The notes below the pieces were generated by a model. It did no database searches. It saw only the letters and a list, made by a program, of their open reading frames with translations, and was not told where the DNA came from. From contig NZ_CP134195.1 in NCBI RefSeq assembly GCF_031585635.1, positions 2,480,001 to 2,544,000 of the forward strand: a stretch of DNA of 64,000 bases, written 5' to 3'. The translations under genes were made by a program, and so were the position numbers. This document shows positions 45,656-54,289 of this stretch, one piece after another. This DNA comes from Paraburkholderia sp. FT54 (GTDB lineage: Bacteria > Pseudomonadota > Gammaproteobacteria > Burkholderiales > Burkholderiaceae). The first letter of the stretch is position 1; every line of letters starts with the position of its first letter.

Positions 45656-46957
45656 ATGTCCAACCCGCTGCCAGCCGTACGCCGAGTCGCCATCGTCGGG
45701 GGCAACCGGATTCCGTTTGCCCGCTCGAACACCGCCTACGCGACCGCGTCGAATCAGGACATGCTGACCTTCACGCTGCAAGGCCTGATCGACCGCTACA
45801 ACCTGCACGGCGAACGTCTGGGCGAAGTCGCGGCCGGCGCCGTCATCAAACATTCACGCGACTTCAATCTGACGCGCGAATCCGTGCTGTCCACCACGCT
45901 CGCCAGGGAAACGCCCGCTTACGACGTGCAGCAGGCCTGCGGCACCGGACTCGAAGCCGCGATTCTCGTCGCCAACAAGATCGCCTTGGGGCAGATCGAA
46001 GCGGGCATCGCGGGCGGCGTCGATACGACGTCCGATGCGCCGATCGGCGTCAACGAGCGGATGCGCAAGATTCTGCTGGAAGCGAATCGCGGCAAGAGCA
46101 CCGGGCAACGCGTCGGCGCGCTGACCAAGCTGCGGCCCGGCATGTTTTTCAAACCGCTCCTGCCGCGCAACGTCGAGCCGCGCACGGGCCTGTCGATGGG
46201 CGAGCATTGCGAGCTGATGGCCAAGCGCTGGAATATCTCGCGCGAGGCGCAAGACGTGCTCGCCTACGACAGCCACCGCAAGCTCACGGAGGCGTACGCG
46301 CGCGGCTTCGTCAACGATCTGATGACGCCGTACCGGGGTCTCGCGCGAGACAACAATTTGCGCTCCGATCTCACGCTCGAAAAACTCGCAAGCCTGAAGC
46401 CGGTGTTCGACCGCGACGCCGGCACCCTGACCGCCGGCAATTCGACGCCGCTCACCGACGGCGCCTCCGCCGTGCTGCTCGCGAGCGAAGAATGGGCCGC
46501 GCGTCACGGACTGCCGGTGCTCGCGTACCTCAGCTGGTGCGAGACCGCCGCCGTCGATTTCTTCGACAGGAAAGAAGGCTTGCTGATGGCGCCCGCCTAC
46601 GCCGTGCCGCGCATGCTGGCGCGCGCCGGGCTCACGTTGCAGGACTTCGATCTGTATGAAATCCACGAAGCGTTCGCCGCCCAGGTGTTGTGCACGCTCG
46701 CGGCGTGGCAGGATGACGAGTATTGCCGCACGCAACTCGGCTTGCCGGGCCCGCTCGGCGCGATCGATCGGACGAGATTGAACGTGAACGGCAGTTCGCT
46801 GGCCACAGGCCATCCGTTCGCCGCGACGGGCGGACGCATCGTCGCCGGCCTCGCGAAAATGCTCACGCAACTCGACAAACCGGCCGGCACCGCGCGCGGG
46901 CTGATTTCGATCTGCGCGGCGGGCGGCCAGGGGGTGGTCGCGATTCTGGAACGCTGA
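45656..46957 (+). CDS. fadI: Acetyl-CoA C-acyltransferase (thiolase, FadI-like)
   Basis: This is a 433-residue thiolase closing the beta-oxidation cycle by cleaving 3-ketoacyl-CoA with CoA. The nucleophilic Cys is in AYDVQQACGTGLEAAILVANKIALGQ near residue 88-95. The catalytic His is in YEIHEAFAAQVLCTLA and NVNGSSLATGHPFAATGGRIVAGL, and the second Cys in LISICAAGGQGVVAILER. The length (433) matches FadI (436) rather than FadA (387). The ATG at 45656 follows GGAGACGAGC. It stands 154 bases after the MaoC gene, in the same direction. Confidence 0.93.
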   Translation: MSNPLPAVRRVAIVGGNRIPFARSNTAYATASNQDMLTFTLQGLIDRYNLHGERLGEVAAGAVIKHSRDFNLTRESVLSTTLARETPAYDVQQACGTGLEAAILVANKIALGQIEAGIAGGVDTTSDAPIGVNERMRKILLEANRGKSTGQRVGALTKLRPGMFFKPLLPRNVEPRTGLSMGEHCELMAKRWNISREAQDVLAYDSHRKLTEAYARGFVNDLMTPYRGLARDNNLRSDLTLEKLASLKPVFDRDAGTLTAGNSTPLTDGASAVLLASEEWAARHGLPVLAYLSWCETAAVDFFDRKEGLLMAPAYAVPRMLARAGLTLQDFDLYEIHEAFAAQVLCTLAAWQDDEYCRTQLGLPGPLGAIDRTRLNVNGSSLATGHPFAATGGRIVAGLAKMLTQLDKPAGTARGLISICAAGGQGVVAILER

Positions 46958-47100
46958 GCACCGTGATGCGTTTCAGCGTTCGCTGCGCCGCATGTTTTTG
47001 CTTTGCACGCTGCCACACTCGCGTGGATTGCTTTGAAGACTGGCCGCAAGACCAGCATACAAACAGATGAAGCCACAGCTTCAGCAACCATGTTGCATGA

Positions 47101-47135
47101 GACCGGAGTAACGCGCTAAAGCGCGCACTCCGGTC
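47101..47135 (+). promoter_or_regulatory. Strong hairpin just upstream of the fadD ribosome site
   Basis: GACCGGAGT (47101-47109) pairs with ACTCCGGTC (47127-47135), and inside it CGCGC pairs with GCGCG around a TAAA loop. It ends three bases before the AAGGAG ribosome site of fadD. No T tract follows, so it is more likely an mRNA leader structure than a terminator. Confidence 0.6.
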
Positions 47136-47150
47136 GACAAGGAGACGACC

Positions 47151-48965
47151 GTGACCCAGCCTACTCAAACTCCGCTTCCGCTTGCCGGCGAATCCGCGGC
47201 GCCGAACGCAGCGAACCCGGCGCCCGCTTCCATGCAGGGTCAGGCGCCGCGCCGCGCGCCCAACACCGACGGCATCTGGTACGCATCCTATCCGGCGGAT
47301 GTGCCACGTGAGATCGACGTCGCGCAATACGAATCGGTCGTGCAGTTCTTCGACGAATGCATCGCGAAGTTCCGCGAGCGTGTCGCGTATGTGAGCGTGG
47401 GCGCGAACCTGACCTACGGTGAACTCGGCCGCAAGGCCACCGCGTTCGCCGCGTATCTGCAAAGCCTCGGCGTGAAGCCGGGCGAACGCGTGGCGATCAT
47501 GTTGCCGAATACGTTCCAGTATCCGGTGTCGCTGTTCGGCATACTGAAGGCCGGTGGCGTGGTGGTCAACGTGAATCCGCTGTATACGGTGCGCGAACTC
47601 GCGCATCAGTTGAAGGACAGCGGCGCGCAAACCATCATCGTGTTCGAGAACTTCGCGAAGACGGTGGAAGACGCGCTGCCCGGCACCAAGGTGCGGAACG
47701 TCATCGTGACGGGCCTGGGCGATCTGCTCGCCAAGGGCCCGAATCTGAAGGGACGTCTGCTCAATTTCATGCTGCGGCATGTGAAGAAAATGGTGCCCGC
47801 GTACAACCTGCCCAAGGCAGTGCCGCTGCTCGAAGCGCTCTCGAGCGGCTACTCGCGCCCGTTGACGCCCGTGCACCCCACGCACGACGACATCGCGTTC
47901 CTGCAGTACACGGGCGGCACGACCGGCGTCGCCAAGGGCGCGATGCTCACGCACAAGAACATCATCGCCAATCTGCTGCAGGCGAAGGCGTGGTCCGAGA
48001 CTCAACTGACCGGCGACATCGAAACGGTCCTCACGCCGCTGCCGCTTTATCACATCTATTCGCTGACGGTGAACGCGCTCATCTTCATGGGACTCGGCGG
48101 GCGCAACATTCTGATCGCCAATCCGCGCGACATGAAGCGCGTGATGATGATCATCCGTCACGAGAAATTCACCGGCATGACCGCCGTGAATACGCTCTAC
48201 AACGCGTTCCTCGACAACGAGGAGTTCTGCAAGCGCGACTTCTCCGATCTCAAGCTCGCCATGGCGGGCGGCATGGCCACGCAGAAGTCGGTGGCCGAGC
48301 GCTTCAAGGCGGTGACCGGCAAATCGATCATCGAAGGCTATGGGCTGACCGAATGCTCGCCGATCGTGTCGATGAATCCGGTCGACCTCTCCAATATGCG
48401 CGATTTCGAAGGCTCGATTGGTTTGCCCGCGCCATCCACCCAGGTGCGTTTCAGGAAGGACGACGGCAGTTGGGCAAACATCGGCGAGGCGGGCGAATTG
48501 TGCGTGAAGGGACTGCAGGTGATGAAAGGCTACTGGAACCGTCCGGAAGAAACCGCCAAGGTGATCGACGATGAAGGCTGGCTCGCCACCGGCGACATCG
48601 GCGTGATGGATTCGCGCGGCTTCATCCGGCTGATCGACCGCAAGAAGGACATGATCCTGGTGTCGGGCTTCAACGTCTATCCGAACGAAGTCGAAGACGT
48701 GATCGCGGCGCATCCGGACGTGCGCGAAGTCGCCGCAATCGGCGTGCCCGATGCCGCGCAGGGCGAACGGGTGAAGGTGTTCATCGTCAAGCGCAACCCG
48801 TCGTTGACGGCGGAACAGGTGATCGCTCATTGCCGCAAGAACCTGACCGGTTACAAGGTGCCGAAACTCGTCGAGTTCCGCGACGAACTGCCGCAAACCA
48901 ACGTCGGCAAGATTCTGCGCCGCGCCCTGCGCGACGAGGAACTCGCGAAGCAAAAGCCTGCCTGA
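47151..48965 (+). CDS. fadD: Long-chain-fatty-acid--CoA ligase
   Basis: This is a 604-residue adenylate-forming enzyme that activates fatty acids with ATP and CoA at the inner membrane. GTG 47151 follows AAGGAGACGACC. Motifs are the AMP-binding P-loop YTGGTTGVAKGAMLTHKN near residue 260, SIIEGYGLTECSPIVSMNP near 400, GWLATGDIGVMDSRGFIRLIDRKKDMILVSGFNVYPNEVEDVI near 480-520, and the C-terminal catalytic Lys in LPQTNVGKILRRALRDEE. The N-terminus carries a ~40-residue Pro/Ala-rich extension. It is the last enzyme of the fad cluster. Confidence 0.96.
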   Translation: MTQPTQTPLPLAGESAAPNAANPAPASMQGQAPRRAPNTDGIWYASYPADVPREIDVAQYESVVQFFDECIAKFRERVAYVSVGANLTYGELGRKATAFAAYLQSLGVKPGERVAIMLPNTFQYPVSLFGILKAGGVVVNVNPLYTVRELAHQLKDSGAQTIIVFENFAKTVEDALPGTKVRNVIVTGLGDLLAKGPNLKGRLLNFMLRHVKKMVPAYNLPKAVPLLEALSSGYSRPLTPVHPTHDDIAFLQYTGGTTGVAKGAMLTHKNIIANLLQAKAWSETQLTGDIETVLTPLPLYHIYSLTVNALIFMGLGGRNILIANPRDMKRVMMIIRHEKFTGMTAVNTLYNAFLDNEEFCKRDFSDLKLAMAGGMATQKSVAERFKAVTGKSIIEGYGLTECSPIVSMNPVDLSNMRDFEGSIGLPAPSTQVRFRKDDGSWANIGEAGELCVKGLQVMKGYWNRPEETAKVIDDEGWLATGDIGVMDSRGFIRLIDRKKDMILVSGFNVYPNEVEDVIAAHPDVREVAAIGVPDAAQGERVKVFIVKRNPSLTAEQVIAHCRKNLTGYKVPKLVEFRDELPQTNVGKILRRALRDEELAKQKPA

Positions 48966-49001
48966 CAGGGAACGCGCTTCGCGTCACCTTCGGAGAGATT
49001 C

Positions 49002-50075
49002 ATGAAGCACCGCCTGTCCGCATGCTCATACCGCTCGCCGGCCTTCATGCGCCTCGCCCTATTTTCGCCGTGCACCGCTGGTCTGCGCGCGAGCCGGTTC
49101 GCGTCGTTGAGTGCGTCCCTGAGTGCGTCCTTGAGCGCGCCCTTCCGTGCGTCGCTGCCAAGCGTACCGTCGTGCAAGCTCCTGATCGCTGCTCTCATAG
49201 CGGGCGCGGTTGCATTGACCGCGCCCACGGCCTTCGCGCAAAACGACGACACACCGCCCGCGCTCGATACCGCCAGCGCCGTCAAGGCGCCTGCCACGCC
49301 GTCCTCGCAGGTCGGCAAGCTCACGCTGGATCAGCAGGTCAAATGGCTGCGCGCCGCACAGCAGAGCGGCGCCATGGAAAAGCTCGGCGACGCGCAACTG
49401 GTCGCGCTCTTCCAGTCGCTCGATCCGCTCGCGTTACCGCGCTATATCAAGGAAGGGCCGAACGGCTATCCGTCGTACGAGTTCACGATGTCGCGTTCGG
49501 AACGCATTCACGGCCAGTGGCCCGACGAGCCCGATCACATGCTGGTGCGCGTCGCGCACGACCCGCTGCGCATCTACGCGAAGTGGCTGCCCGACGGCGC
49601 GCACGCCGGCCAGGAAATCATCTACGACGAGTCCAAACGGACCGACGAAATGTATGGACACCTGGGCGGCTTCATGAATGTGATGCCGGTGTGGACATCG
49701 CTGAACGGCGCCCTGGCGCGCGCGCAATCGAACCATCAGGTGCGCGATCTGGGCACCGAATACATTGCGAACCAGTACCTCGCCGAAGGCAGGAAATACA
49801 TCGAGGCCGGCTTGCCGCGTTCGACGCAGGTGGAAGTCAAGACAATCGGCGGCGTGCGCGTGGTGGCCTTCACCTTCGAAACGCCGACCGGCCAGCCGCA
49901 GTTCTACGCGAAGAAAGAAACGCTCGGGCTCGATCTGCGGCATCCTTATTTCCGCACCGTCGGGTCTTACGGCAACGACGGCAAGATCTTCGAGAAGATC
50001 GTGTTCGAAACCATCACGCCGAAAACATTCGACGACTCGACCTTCGATCCGAAGAACAAGGCGTACAAGTTCTAG
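49002..50075 (+). CDS. DUF1571 family secreted protein
   Basis: This is a 357-residue protein. The N-terminus is odd: about 55 residues with a Ser/Ala/Leu micro-repeat (LSASLSASLSAPF) come before a normal signal peptide (LLIAALIAGAVALTAPTAFAQ). The true start may therefore be internal, although ATG 49002 has GGAGA upstream. The mature part has the DUF1571 pattern IKEGPNGYPSYEFTMSRSERIHGQWP, DHMLVRVAHDPLRIYAKWLPDGAHAGQEIIYDE and GLDLRHPYFRTVGSYGNDGKIFEKIVFE, probably a LolA/LolB-like envelope fold. It follows fadD by 36 bases and may be co-transcribed. Function unknown. Confidence 0.85.
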   Translation: MKHRLSACSYRSPAFMRLALFSPCTAGLRASRFASLSASLSASLSAPFRASLPSVPSCKLLIAALIAGAVALTAPTAFAQNDDTPPALDTASAVKAPATPSSQVGKLTLDQQVKWLRAAQQSGAMEKLGDAQLVALFQSLDPLALPRYIKEGPNGYPSYEFTMSRSERIHGQWPDEPDHMLVRVAHDPLRIYAKWLPDGAHAGQEIIYDESKRTDEMYGHLGGFMNVMPVWTSLNGALARAQSNHQVRDLGTEYIANQYLAEGRKYIEAGLPRSTQVEVKTIGGVRVVAFTFETPTGQPQFYAKKETLGLDLRHPYFRTVGSYGNDGKIFEKIVFETITPKTFDDSTFDPKNKAYKF

Positions 50076-50506
50076 CTCCTGCGCGATACACGCGGCGCAA
50101 AAGCGAGTGCGAATGCGACATGGGCACGCCGTGTATGCGAACCCATGCTTTGCTCGTCGCTGTGTTCGATCACATGTCCCGCGCTTTTAGCGAGCTGGGT
50201 CAGCACGAAGTAATCGGAAGCGCGTGTGAGGCCGATCAGCGAGGCCGGCGAGAACACGGGCGCGGGCGTTGCGCAAAGCAGCGGTGCAAGTGTCGTGTAC
50301 CAGAGCGCGCCGATATCGTCGCCGGTTTCGAAGACGGGCAACTGCCTGTGCGCGGCATAGGCGGCGAACGCGGCGCCGTACGCCAGCGTGGAATCGGCCA
50401 CCGCCACCGTATTGCTACGCGCCGCCGCATGCGCGAGCCACGGCCACGCGCTGCCTGCCGCGCTCGAGAGCCAAGCGCCGGTCATCATGAAAGTGCGCCG
50501 GTCCAT
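50072..50506 (-). CDS. TAT-signal protein of unknown function
   Basis: This is a 144-residue protein from ATG 50506 with AGGAG upstream. The N-terminus MDRRTFMMTGAWLSSAAGSAWPWLAHAA is a twin-arginine export signal. The mature part (about 115 residues) has no heme motif (no CxxCH) and no recognised domain. It lies 41 bases after the flavoprotein gene on the same strand, so it is probably its partner or accessory. Its end overlaps the stop of the convergent DUF1571 gene by four bases. Confidence 0.7.
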   Translation of the reverse strand: MDRRTFMMTGAWLSSAAGSAWPWLAHAAARSNTVAVADSTLAYGAAFAAYAAHRQLPVFETGDDIGALWYTTLAPLLCATPAPVFSPASLIGLTRASDYFVLTQLAKSAGHVIEHSDEQSMGSHTRRAHVAFALAFAPRVSRRS

Positions 50507-50547
50507 GCATCGCTCCTGTCGTCATGTCGCGCGTACGGCCCGCGCCC

Positions 50548-52125
50548 TTACGTGTAGCCGCGCCGGTCGCGCCACGCCGCCGGCCAGATGCCCTGCTTGC
50601 CTGGCGCGAGAATGCCGTTCGGGTCGAGCGCGTCCTTGATCGTTTCCGAGAGCCGCAGCAAGGCGCCGTCGTTGAAGCTGTATTGAGCCGCGGCAAAATC
50701 CATATACGCGAGATGCGCGCGATACTCACCATAGCCCGCCGCGCGCGCGTCGCTCATCAGAGAACGCAGTAGCGCGCCGGCCTGCTCGACCTGGTTCGGG
50801 TCGTCGCGGTCGAAGATCGCCGCGAAAATGTGATGCAGATGCCGCACACCCGCTGTAAAACCGCCGTAGTAATCGAAGCCGTATTCCGCGGCGCGCGCCT
50901 TGACCATCGTATATTGGCGCAACGCGTCGCGCCCGGTCGCGGGACACACCGGCGCGAAGTCCACATGCGCGCCCGCGCCGCCGCGCCAGTCGAGCATGCG
51001 AAACGCGGTCATCGCCGGAATGCCGGCAAGGTTGCGATCGCCGCCCCCCGTGGGCTGCGCATCGCCCGCGTAACGCGCCGCGAGCAAGCGCGCCTGCGGC
51101 ACGCGCGCGAACGCGCGCTGCACGATCGCATGGCGCGCGTCGATCGATTCAGGTGTGCCGTAGAGCGCGAAATGCAGATTCCAGCGGCCGACGTTCAGCT
51201 TCTCGAGCATCGCGGTCACGGCGCTCTCGGGCATCACGCCCGGTCCGTCATACCACTGCGCGCGCGCCGACAAGCCGGCCGCGCGGCGCAAACCGCCTTC
51301 GATCACCGCGTGATTGCGGATCGTTTCATCGAGCCGCAACGGCCGCAAGATCTCCACGATCGCTTCGAGATCCGCTTCATGTTTGAACTGGATTTCGCCG
51401 AGCAGATATGCGGGCGGCGCGGGCATCAGCCAGACGCCCAGCTTGGTGACGATGCCGTAGTTCGACTGCATGAACATCGCGTCGAACGAGGGCCCGTAAC
51501 CCGGCTGGTACAACTGCCAGGCGGTGCCGATGTCGATCCCGCCCATGCCCGTGCGCAACACGTCGCCGTTGGCCAGCACCACTTCCATGCCGCACTGCGA
51601 CGCTGCGTGATCGCCGTATGCGGTATAGCCGAAGCCACGTTCGAGCGTATTGCCGACCACGCTGCCCCAACCGGCCGCGGGCGGATCGACCCACAGCTTG
51701 TAGCCCTTGTCGCGCAGATACGCATACAGATCGAAGTAACTGACGCCCGGCTCCACCAGTGCGTACGCCATGGCCTCGTTCACTTCGATGATGCGGTTCA
51801 TCCTGTGCAGATCGAGCACCACCGAACCGGCGAGGCGAGGCGCGGCGCCGCCATACGCGAAGTTGCGTCCGGTGGAGACGGTCCACAATGGAATACGAAA
51901 TTGATTGGCAATGCGCAGCACCGCGCGAATTTCATCGACGGAGCCCGGCAAGACGGCGGCACTGGCCGAAAACGCTTCGCGCTCGCCGGGCGCGAACGGA
52001 TCGAGATACGTGGCGAGTCCGTCCGCGGAGGTCACCACCTGCGGCTCGCCGACAATCGAGCGCCAGCCGGCGAGCGCGCGATCGAACTGCGCGGCGGATA
52101 CCTTCGGCGGCAAACTGCGAATCAA
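50548..52125 (-). CDS. FAD-binding oxidoreductase, vanillyl-alcohol-oxidase family
   Basis: This is a 525-residue flavoprotein of the VAO/p-cresol methylhydroxylase type. The N-terminal FAD-binding domain (residues ~20-270) has LPGSVDEIRAVLRIANQFRIPLWTVSTGRNFAYGGAAPRLAGSVVLDLHRMNRII and DPPAAGWGSVVGNTLERGFGYTAYGDHAASQCGMEVVLANGDVLRTGMG. The C-terminal domain closes with LSETIKDALDPNGILAPGKQGIWP. The likely substrate is a phenolic alcohol, but the active-site residues cannot be judged by eye. The start is TTG 52125 with AGGAG five bases ahead. An ATG at 52130 gives only a two-codon frame (ATG CTT TGA) overlapping the TTG. Confidence 0.85.
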   Translation of the reverse strand: MIRSLPPKVSAAQFDRALAGWRSIVGEPQVVTSADGLATYLDPFAPGEREAFSASAAVLPGSVDEIRAVLRIANQFRIPLWTVSTGRNFAYGGAAPRLAGSVVLDLHRMNRIIEVNEAMAYALVEPGVSYFDLYAYLRDKGYKLWVDPPAAGWGSVVGNTLERGFGYTAYGDHAASQCGMEVVLANGDVLRTGMGGIDIGTAWQLYQPGYGPSFDAMFMQSNYGIVTKLGVWLMPAPPAYLLGEIQFKHEADLEAIVEILRPLRLDETIRNHAVIEGGLRRAAGLSARAQWYDGPGVMPESAVTAMLEKLNVGRWNLHFALYGTPESIDARHAIVQRAFARVPQARLLAARYAGDAQPTGGGDRNLAGIPAMTAFRMLDWRGGAGAHVDFAPVCPATGRDALRQYTMVKARAAEYGFDYYGGFTAGVRHLHHIFAAIFDRDDPNQVEQAGALLRSLMSDARAAGYGEYRAHLAYMDFAAAQYSFNDGALLRLSETIKDALDPNGILAPGKQGIWPAAWRDRRGYT

Positions 52126-52164
52126 AGCATCTCCTTGGCCGCCGCGCGAGTCAGCGACAGTGAG

Positions 52165-52638
52165 TCAGCGGCGCATTCCCCCGCCGCCGCCATGCGACAT
52201 GCCGCCCCATGTGTGCATGGGCTGCCCGCCATGCCACGCGCCGCGGCCGCCCATGCCATACGATCCGTGCACGCCATGCACATAGCGCACATGATCCATG
52301 TGATGAAAATGATGAAAGCGGTCAACGAACACGAACGACACGCCGACTCCGAACACCACCGGCGGCCCCCAGTACCATGGATCGTAGTAGTAGACGGGCC
52401 CATCCGCCAAGGTCTGCGCCGCGGCGTCGTCCTCGACGATCTGCCACGTGCCGTCCGGTTGCAGGCACGCGCGGCCGGTAATCTGCTGCATGACGCCGTC
52501 GATTTCCGCCTGCCCCGCCACAAACCGGCACATCGGCGCTTCCGATTGCGCCTCGACCGGCGCCGCGCACGCGGCGCACAGGCACATGCAGGCTACGCCG
52601 CAATACAGCCCGCCGCCGAACTGATGAAATGTGAGCAT
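52165..52638 (-). CDS. Secreted His/Gly/Met-rich small protein
   Basis: This is a 157-residue protein from ATG 52638. The N-terminal ~30 residues are a Cys-rich signal-like segment (LYCGVACMCLCAACAAPVEA) with possible lipobox. Residues ~35-70 contain MCRFVAGQAEIDGVMQQITGRACLQPDGTWQIVE, then a Tyr/Trp/Pro segment (YYYDPWYWGPPVVFGVGVSFVF). The C-terminal ~50 residues are rich in His, Met and Gly (FHHFHHMDHVRYVHG, MHTWGGMSHGGGGGMRR), as in metal-binding envelope proteins. It heads a unit with the flavoprotein and TAT protein and is preceded by a copy of the GGAATA-N16-CGTT motif. No family recognised. Confidence 0.75.
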   Translation of the reverse strand: MLTFHQFGGGLYCGVACMCLCAACAAPVEAQSEAPMCRFVAGQAEIDGVMQQITGRACLQPDGTWQIVEDDAAAQTLADGPVYYYDPWYWGPPVVFGVGVSFVFVDRFHHFHHMDHVRYVHGVHGSYGMGGRGAWHGGQPMHTWGGMSHGGGGGMRR

Positions 52639-52779
52639 GATTGTGCTGCCTCGACGCGCCGGCGTTGCGACACGCAAGAAACGTGTCGGCACCGTGAAGA
52701 CACCGTCGGTTTGCCTTGCCCGAGACCTTGCCGTGAACGCGCGCGGGCACGCGGCGACGGCACGGTCCAGCAACAGGTA

Positions 52780-52805
52780 AACGTTGCGTCGCGCGATGCT
52801 ATTCC
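52780..52805 (-). promoter_or_regulatory. Candidate ECF-sigma promoter, copy 2
   Basis: On the minus strand GGAATA (52805-52800) is followed after exactly 16 bases by CGTT (52783-52780, then TA). It has the same element and spacing as the copy upstream of the sigma operon. It lies ~140 bases ahead of the His-rich protein start. Confidence 0.5.
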
Positions 52806-52893
52806 GCATGCGCGACGGGCACGCACGCGGTTTCTGTTACCGGGTGTTGCAGAACCGGCCGGGCGGCGGGCGGCCCAAGCCGAGTTGCGGCCA

Positions 52894-53745
52894 CTACTGC
52901 CACGACTCCGGTTTGCCGCCGAGCGCGCTGCACACGTCGATGGCGATCGTGCGCAGCTTGCCTTCCGCGATCGGCCCGGACAGCGCGTAGCCCATGCCGT
53001 CGCTGACCCAGTAGAAGGTGCGCCGGTTGCCGTCGCGGAACAGGCGGAACGCGGTTTCGTCGCGCGATATACCGGTGACGTAGAGCGTGAGACGCGCGCC
53101 GCTGGTGTTCTCGTACATGAACTGCGCCGCCGGTCCCGCTTCGCCGGGCAACAGCCGCCCGCCCACCAGCGAGTAGCCGTATTCCTGCAAGGACGGCACC
53201 GAGAGCGGCCGGTTCAGCCGTTTGGAGAGCCAGTTGATCAGATGCTCTTCCTCGTTCGCGGCGACTTCCACCGGATGACGCCGCTCCGGCGTGTACACCG
53301 CGTAGGCGATGTCCGCGCGCTCGGCGAAGCTCGGCGGGCTGCCGCCCAGACCGCTCCATGCGCCGCCGGTCAGACGCGGCGCGAGCGGCCCAAGGGCGAG
53401 CGCGAGCCCGGCGCCCGCCGCCAGCCAGCAGGCCGCGACGCCCGCGCGCTGCCACCACGAGGTCCTCCGGCGCAGCACGATGAAAGCCGGTTCATCGGCC
53501 CCCTCGCGCTCATGGCGCTCCTGACGCTCGTCACGTTCGCTGCGCTGCGGCGCGCCGCATAGCACGCGCAACGCAGCCTTTTGCGCGCGCCAGGCGGCCA
53601 CGCGCGCGGCGGCCTGCGGGTGCTGTTCCAGTTGGGCCTCGATCGCGGCGCGCTCCGCGGCCGGCAATTCGCCGTCGACAAACGCCGACAGCGCTCGCAG
53701 ATCGAGCCCTTCGGGCAAGCTGGAATCGTAGTCGTCGCTGTTCAT
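52894..53745 (-). CDS. Anti-sigma factor, single-pass membrane protein
   Basis: This is a 283-residue protein from ATG 53745; a GTG three bases earlier is also possible. The start overlaps the sigma-factor stop (GTGATG), so the two are translationally coupled. The N-terminal ~65 residues (LDLRALSAFVDGELPAAERAAIEAQLEQHPQAAARVAAWRAQ) are an anti-sigma domain without the zinc His-x3-Cys-x2-Cys motif. One membrane helix lies near residues 103-122 (AGVAACWLAAGAGLALALGPLA). The ~150-residue periplasmic part (YTPERRHPVEVAANEEEHLINWLSKRLNR) is the probable sensor. It should hold the sigma factor at the membrane until a signal arrives. Confidence 0.88.
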   Translation of the reverse strand: MNSDDYDSSLPEGLDLRALSAFVDGELPAAERAAIEAQLEQHPQAAARVAAWRAQKAALRVLCGAPQRSERDERQERHEREGADEPAFIVLRRRTSWWQRAGVAACWLAAGAGLALALGPLAPRLTGGAWSGLGGSPPSFAERADIAYAVYTPERRHPVEVAANEEEHLINWLSKRLNRPLSVPSLQEYGYSLVGGRLLPGEAGPAAQFMYENTSGARLTLYVTGISRDETAFRLFRDGNRRTFYWVSDGMGYALSGPIAEGKLRTIAIDVCSALGGKPESWQ

Positions 53746-54275
53746 CACGGGTTTCTCACTACTTTCAACGGTGGATTTTTGCGCGCCGGCCCCTGAACCG
53801 GTCCGTCCGTCAGCAACGCGCGCATGTGTTCGCGCGCGCGCGAAAGCCGCGACATCACCGTGCCGATCGGCACGCCGAGCGCGCTCGACGCTTCCTGATA
53901 AGACAGTTCCTCCACGCAGACCAGCAACAGCACTTCGCGCTGTTCGACCGGCAGCAAATACAGCGCTCGCTGCAGATCGCGCAGCACGAGGCCGTCGACT
54001 TCCCCTTGAGGCGCTTCGAGATTACGCCACGGCGCACTCTCGTCGTCGACTGCAATCTCGCGGCGGCCGCGCAACTGGTCGATGTAGAGATGCCGCAGGA
54101 TCGTCAGCAACCAAGCGCGCAGATTGCTGTCGGGCCGGAACGCCGCCCAACGGGCGAGCGCACGCTCCGCCGTATCCTGCACGAGGTCGTCGGCCCATGC
54201 GCGGTCGCCCGTCAGCGCGCGCGCGTAGCGGCGCAACTGCGGGAGCCACGAAATCACTTCAGCTTCGAAATTCAC
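53745..54275 (-). CDS. ECF-type RNA polymerase sigma factor
   Basis: This is about 176 residues from GTG 54275, where homology begins (NFEAEVISWLPQLRRYARALTGDRAWADDLVQDTAERAL); the frame is open further up but inside the preceding small gene. Region 2 covers residues 8-75 (with LRAWLLTILRHLYIDQLRGRR). Region 4 covers 110-160 (LPVEQREVLLLVCVEELSYQEASSALGVPIGTVMSRLSRAREHMRALL). It overlaps the anti-sigma gene. The upstream motif GGAATA-N16-CGTT, also found before the His-rich/flavoprotein unit, is a reasonable candidate for its own promoter and would make it autoregulated. Confidence 0.92.
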   Translation of the reverse strand: MNFEAEVISWLPQLRRYARALTGDRAWADDLVQDTAERALARWAAFRPDSNLRAWLLTILRHLYIDQLRGRREIAVDDESAPWRNLEAPQGEVDGLVLRDLQRALYLLPVEQREVLLLVCVEELSYQEASSALGVPIGTVMSRLSRAREHMRALLTDGPVQGPARKNPPLKVVRNP

Positions 54276-54289
54276 CCGGCGTGTGGCGC

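Noticed and set aside
46863..48953. 696-codon open frame on the minus strand
   Set aside because: Antisense to fadD, which has all its motifs.
50830..53562. 910-codon open frame on the plus strand
   Set aside because: It runs antisense to the flavoprotein, His-rich and anti-sigma genes, all of which have recognisable domains. It is a GC-driven shadow frame.
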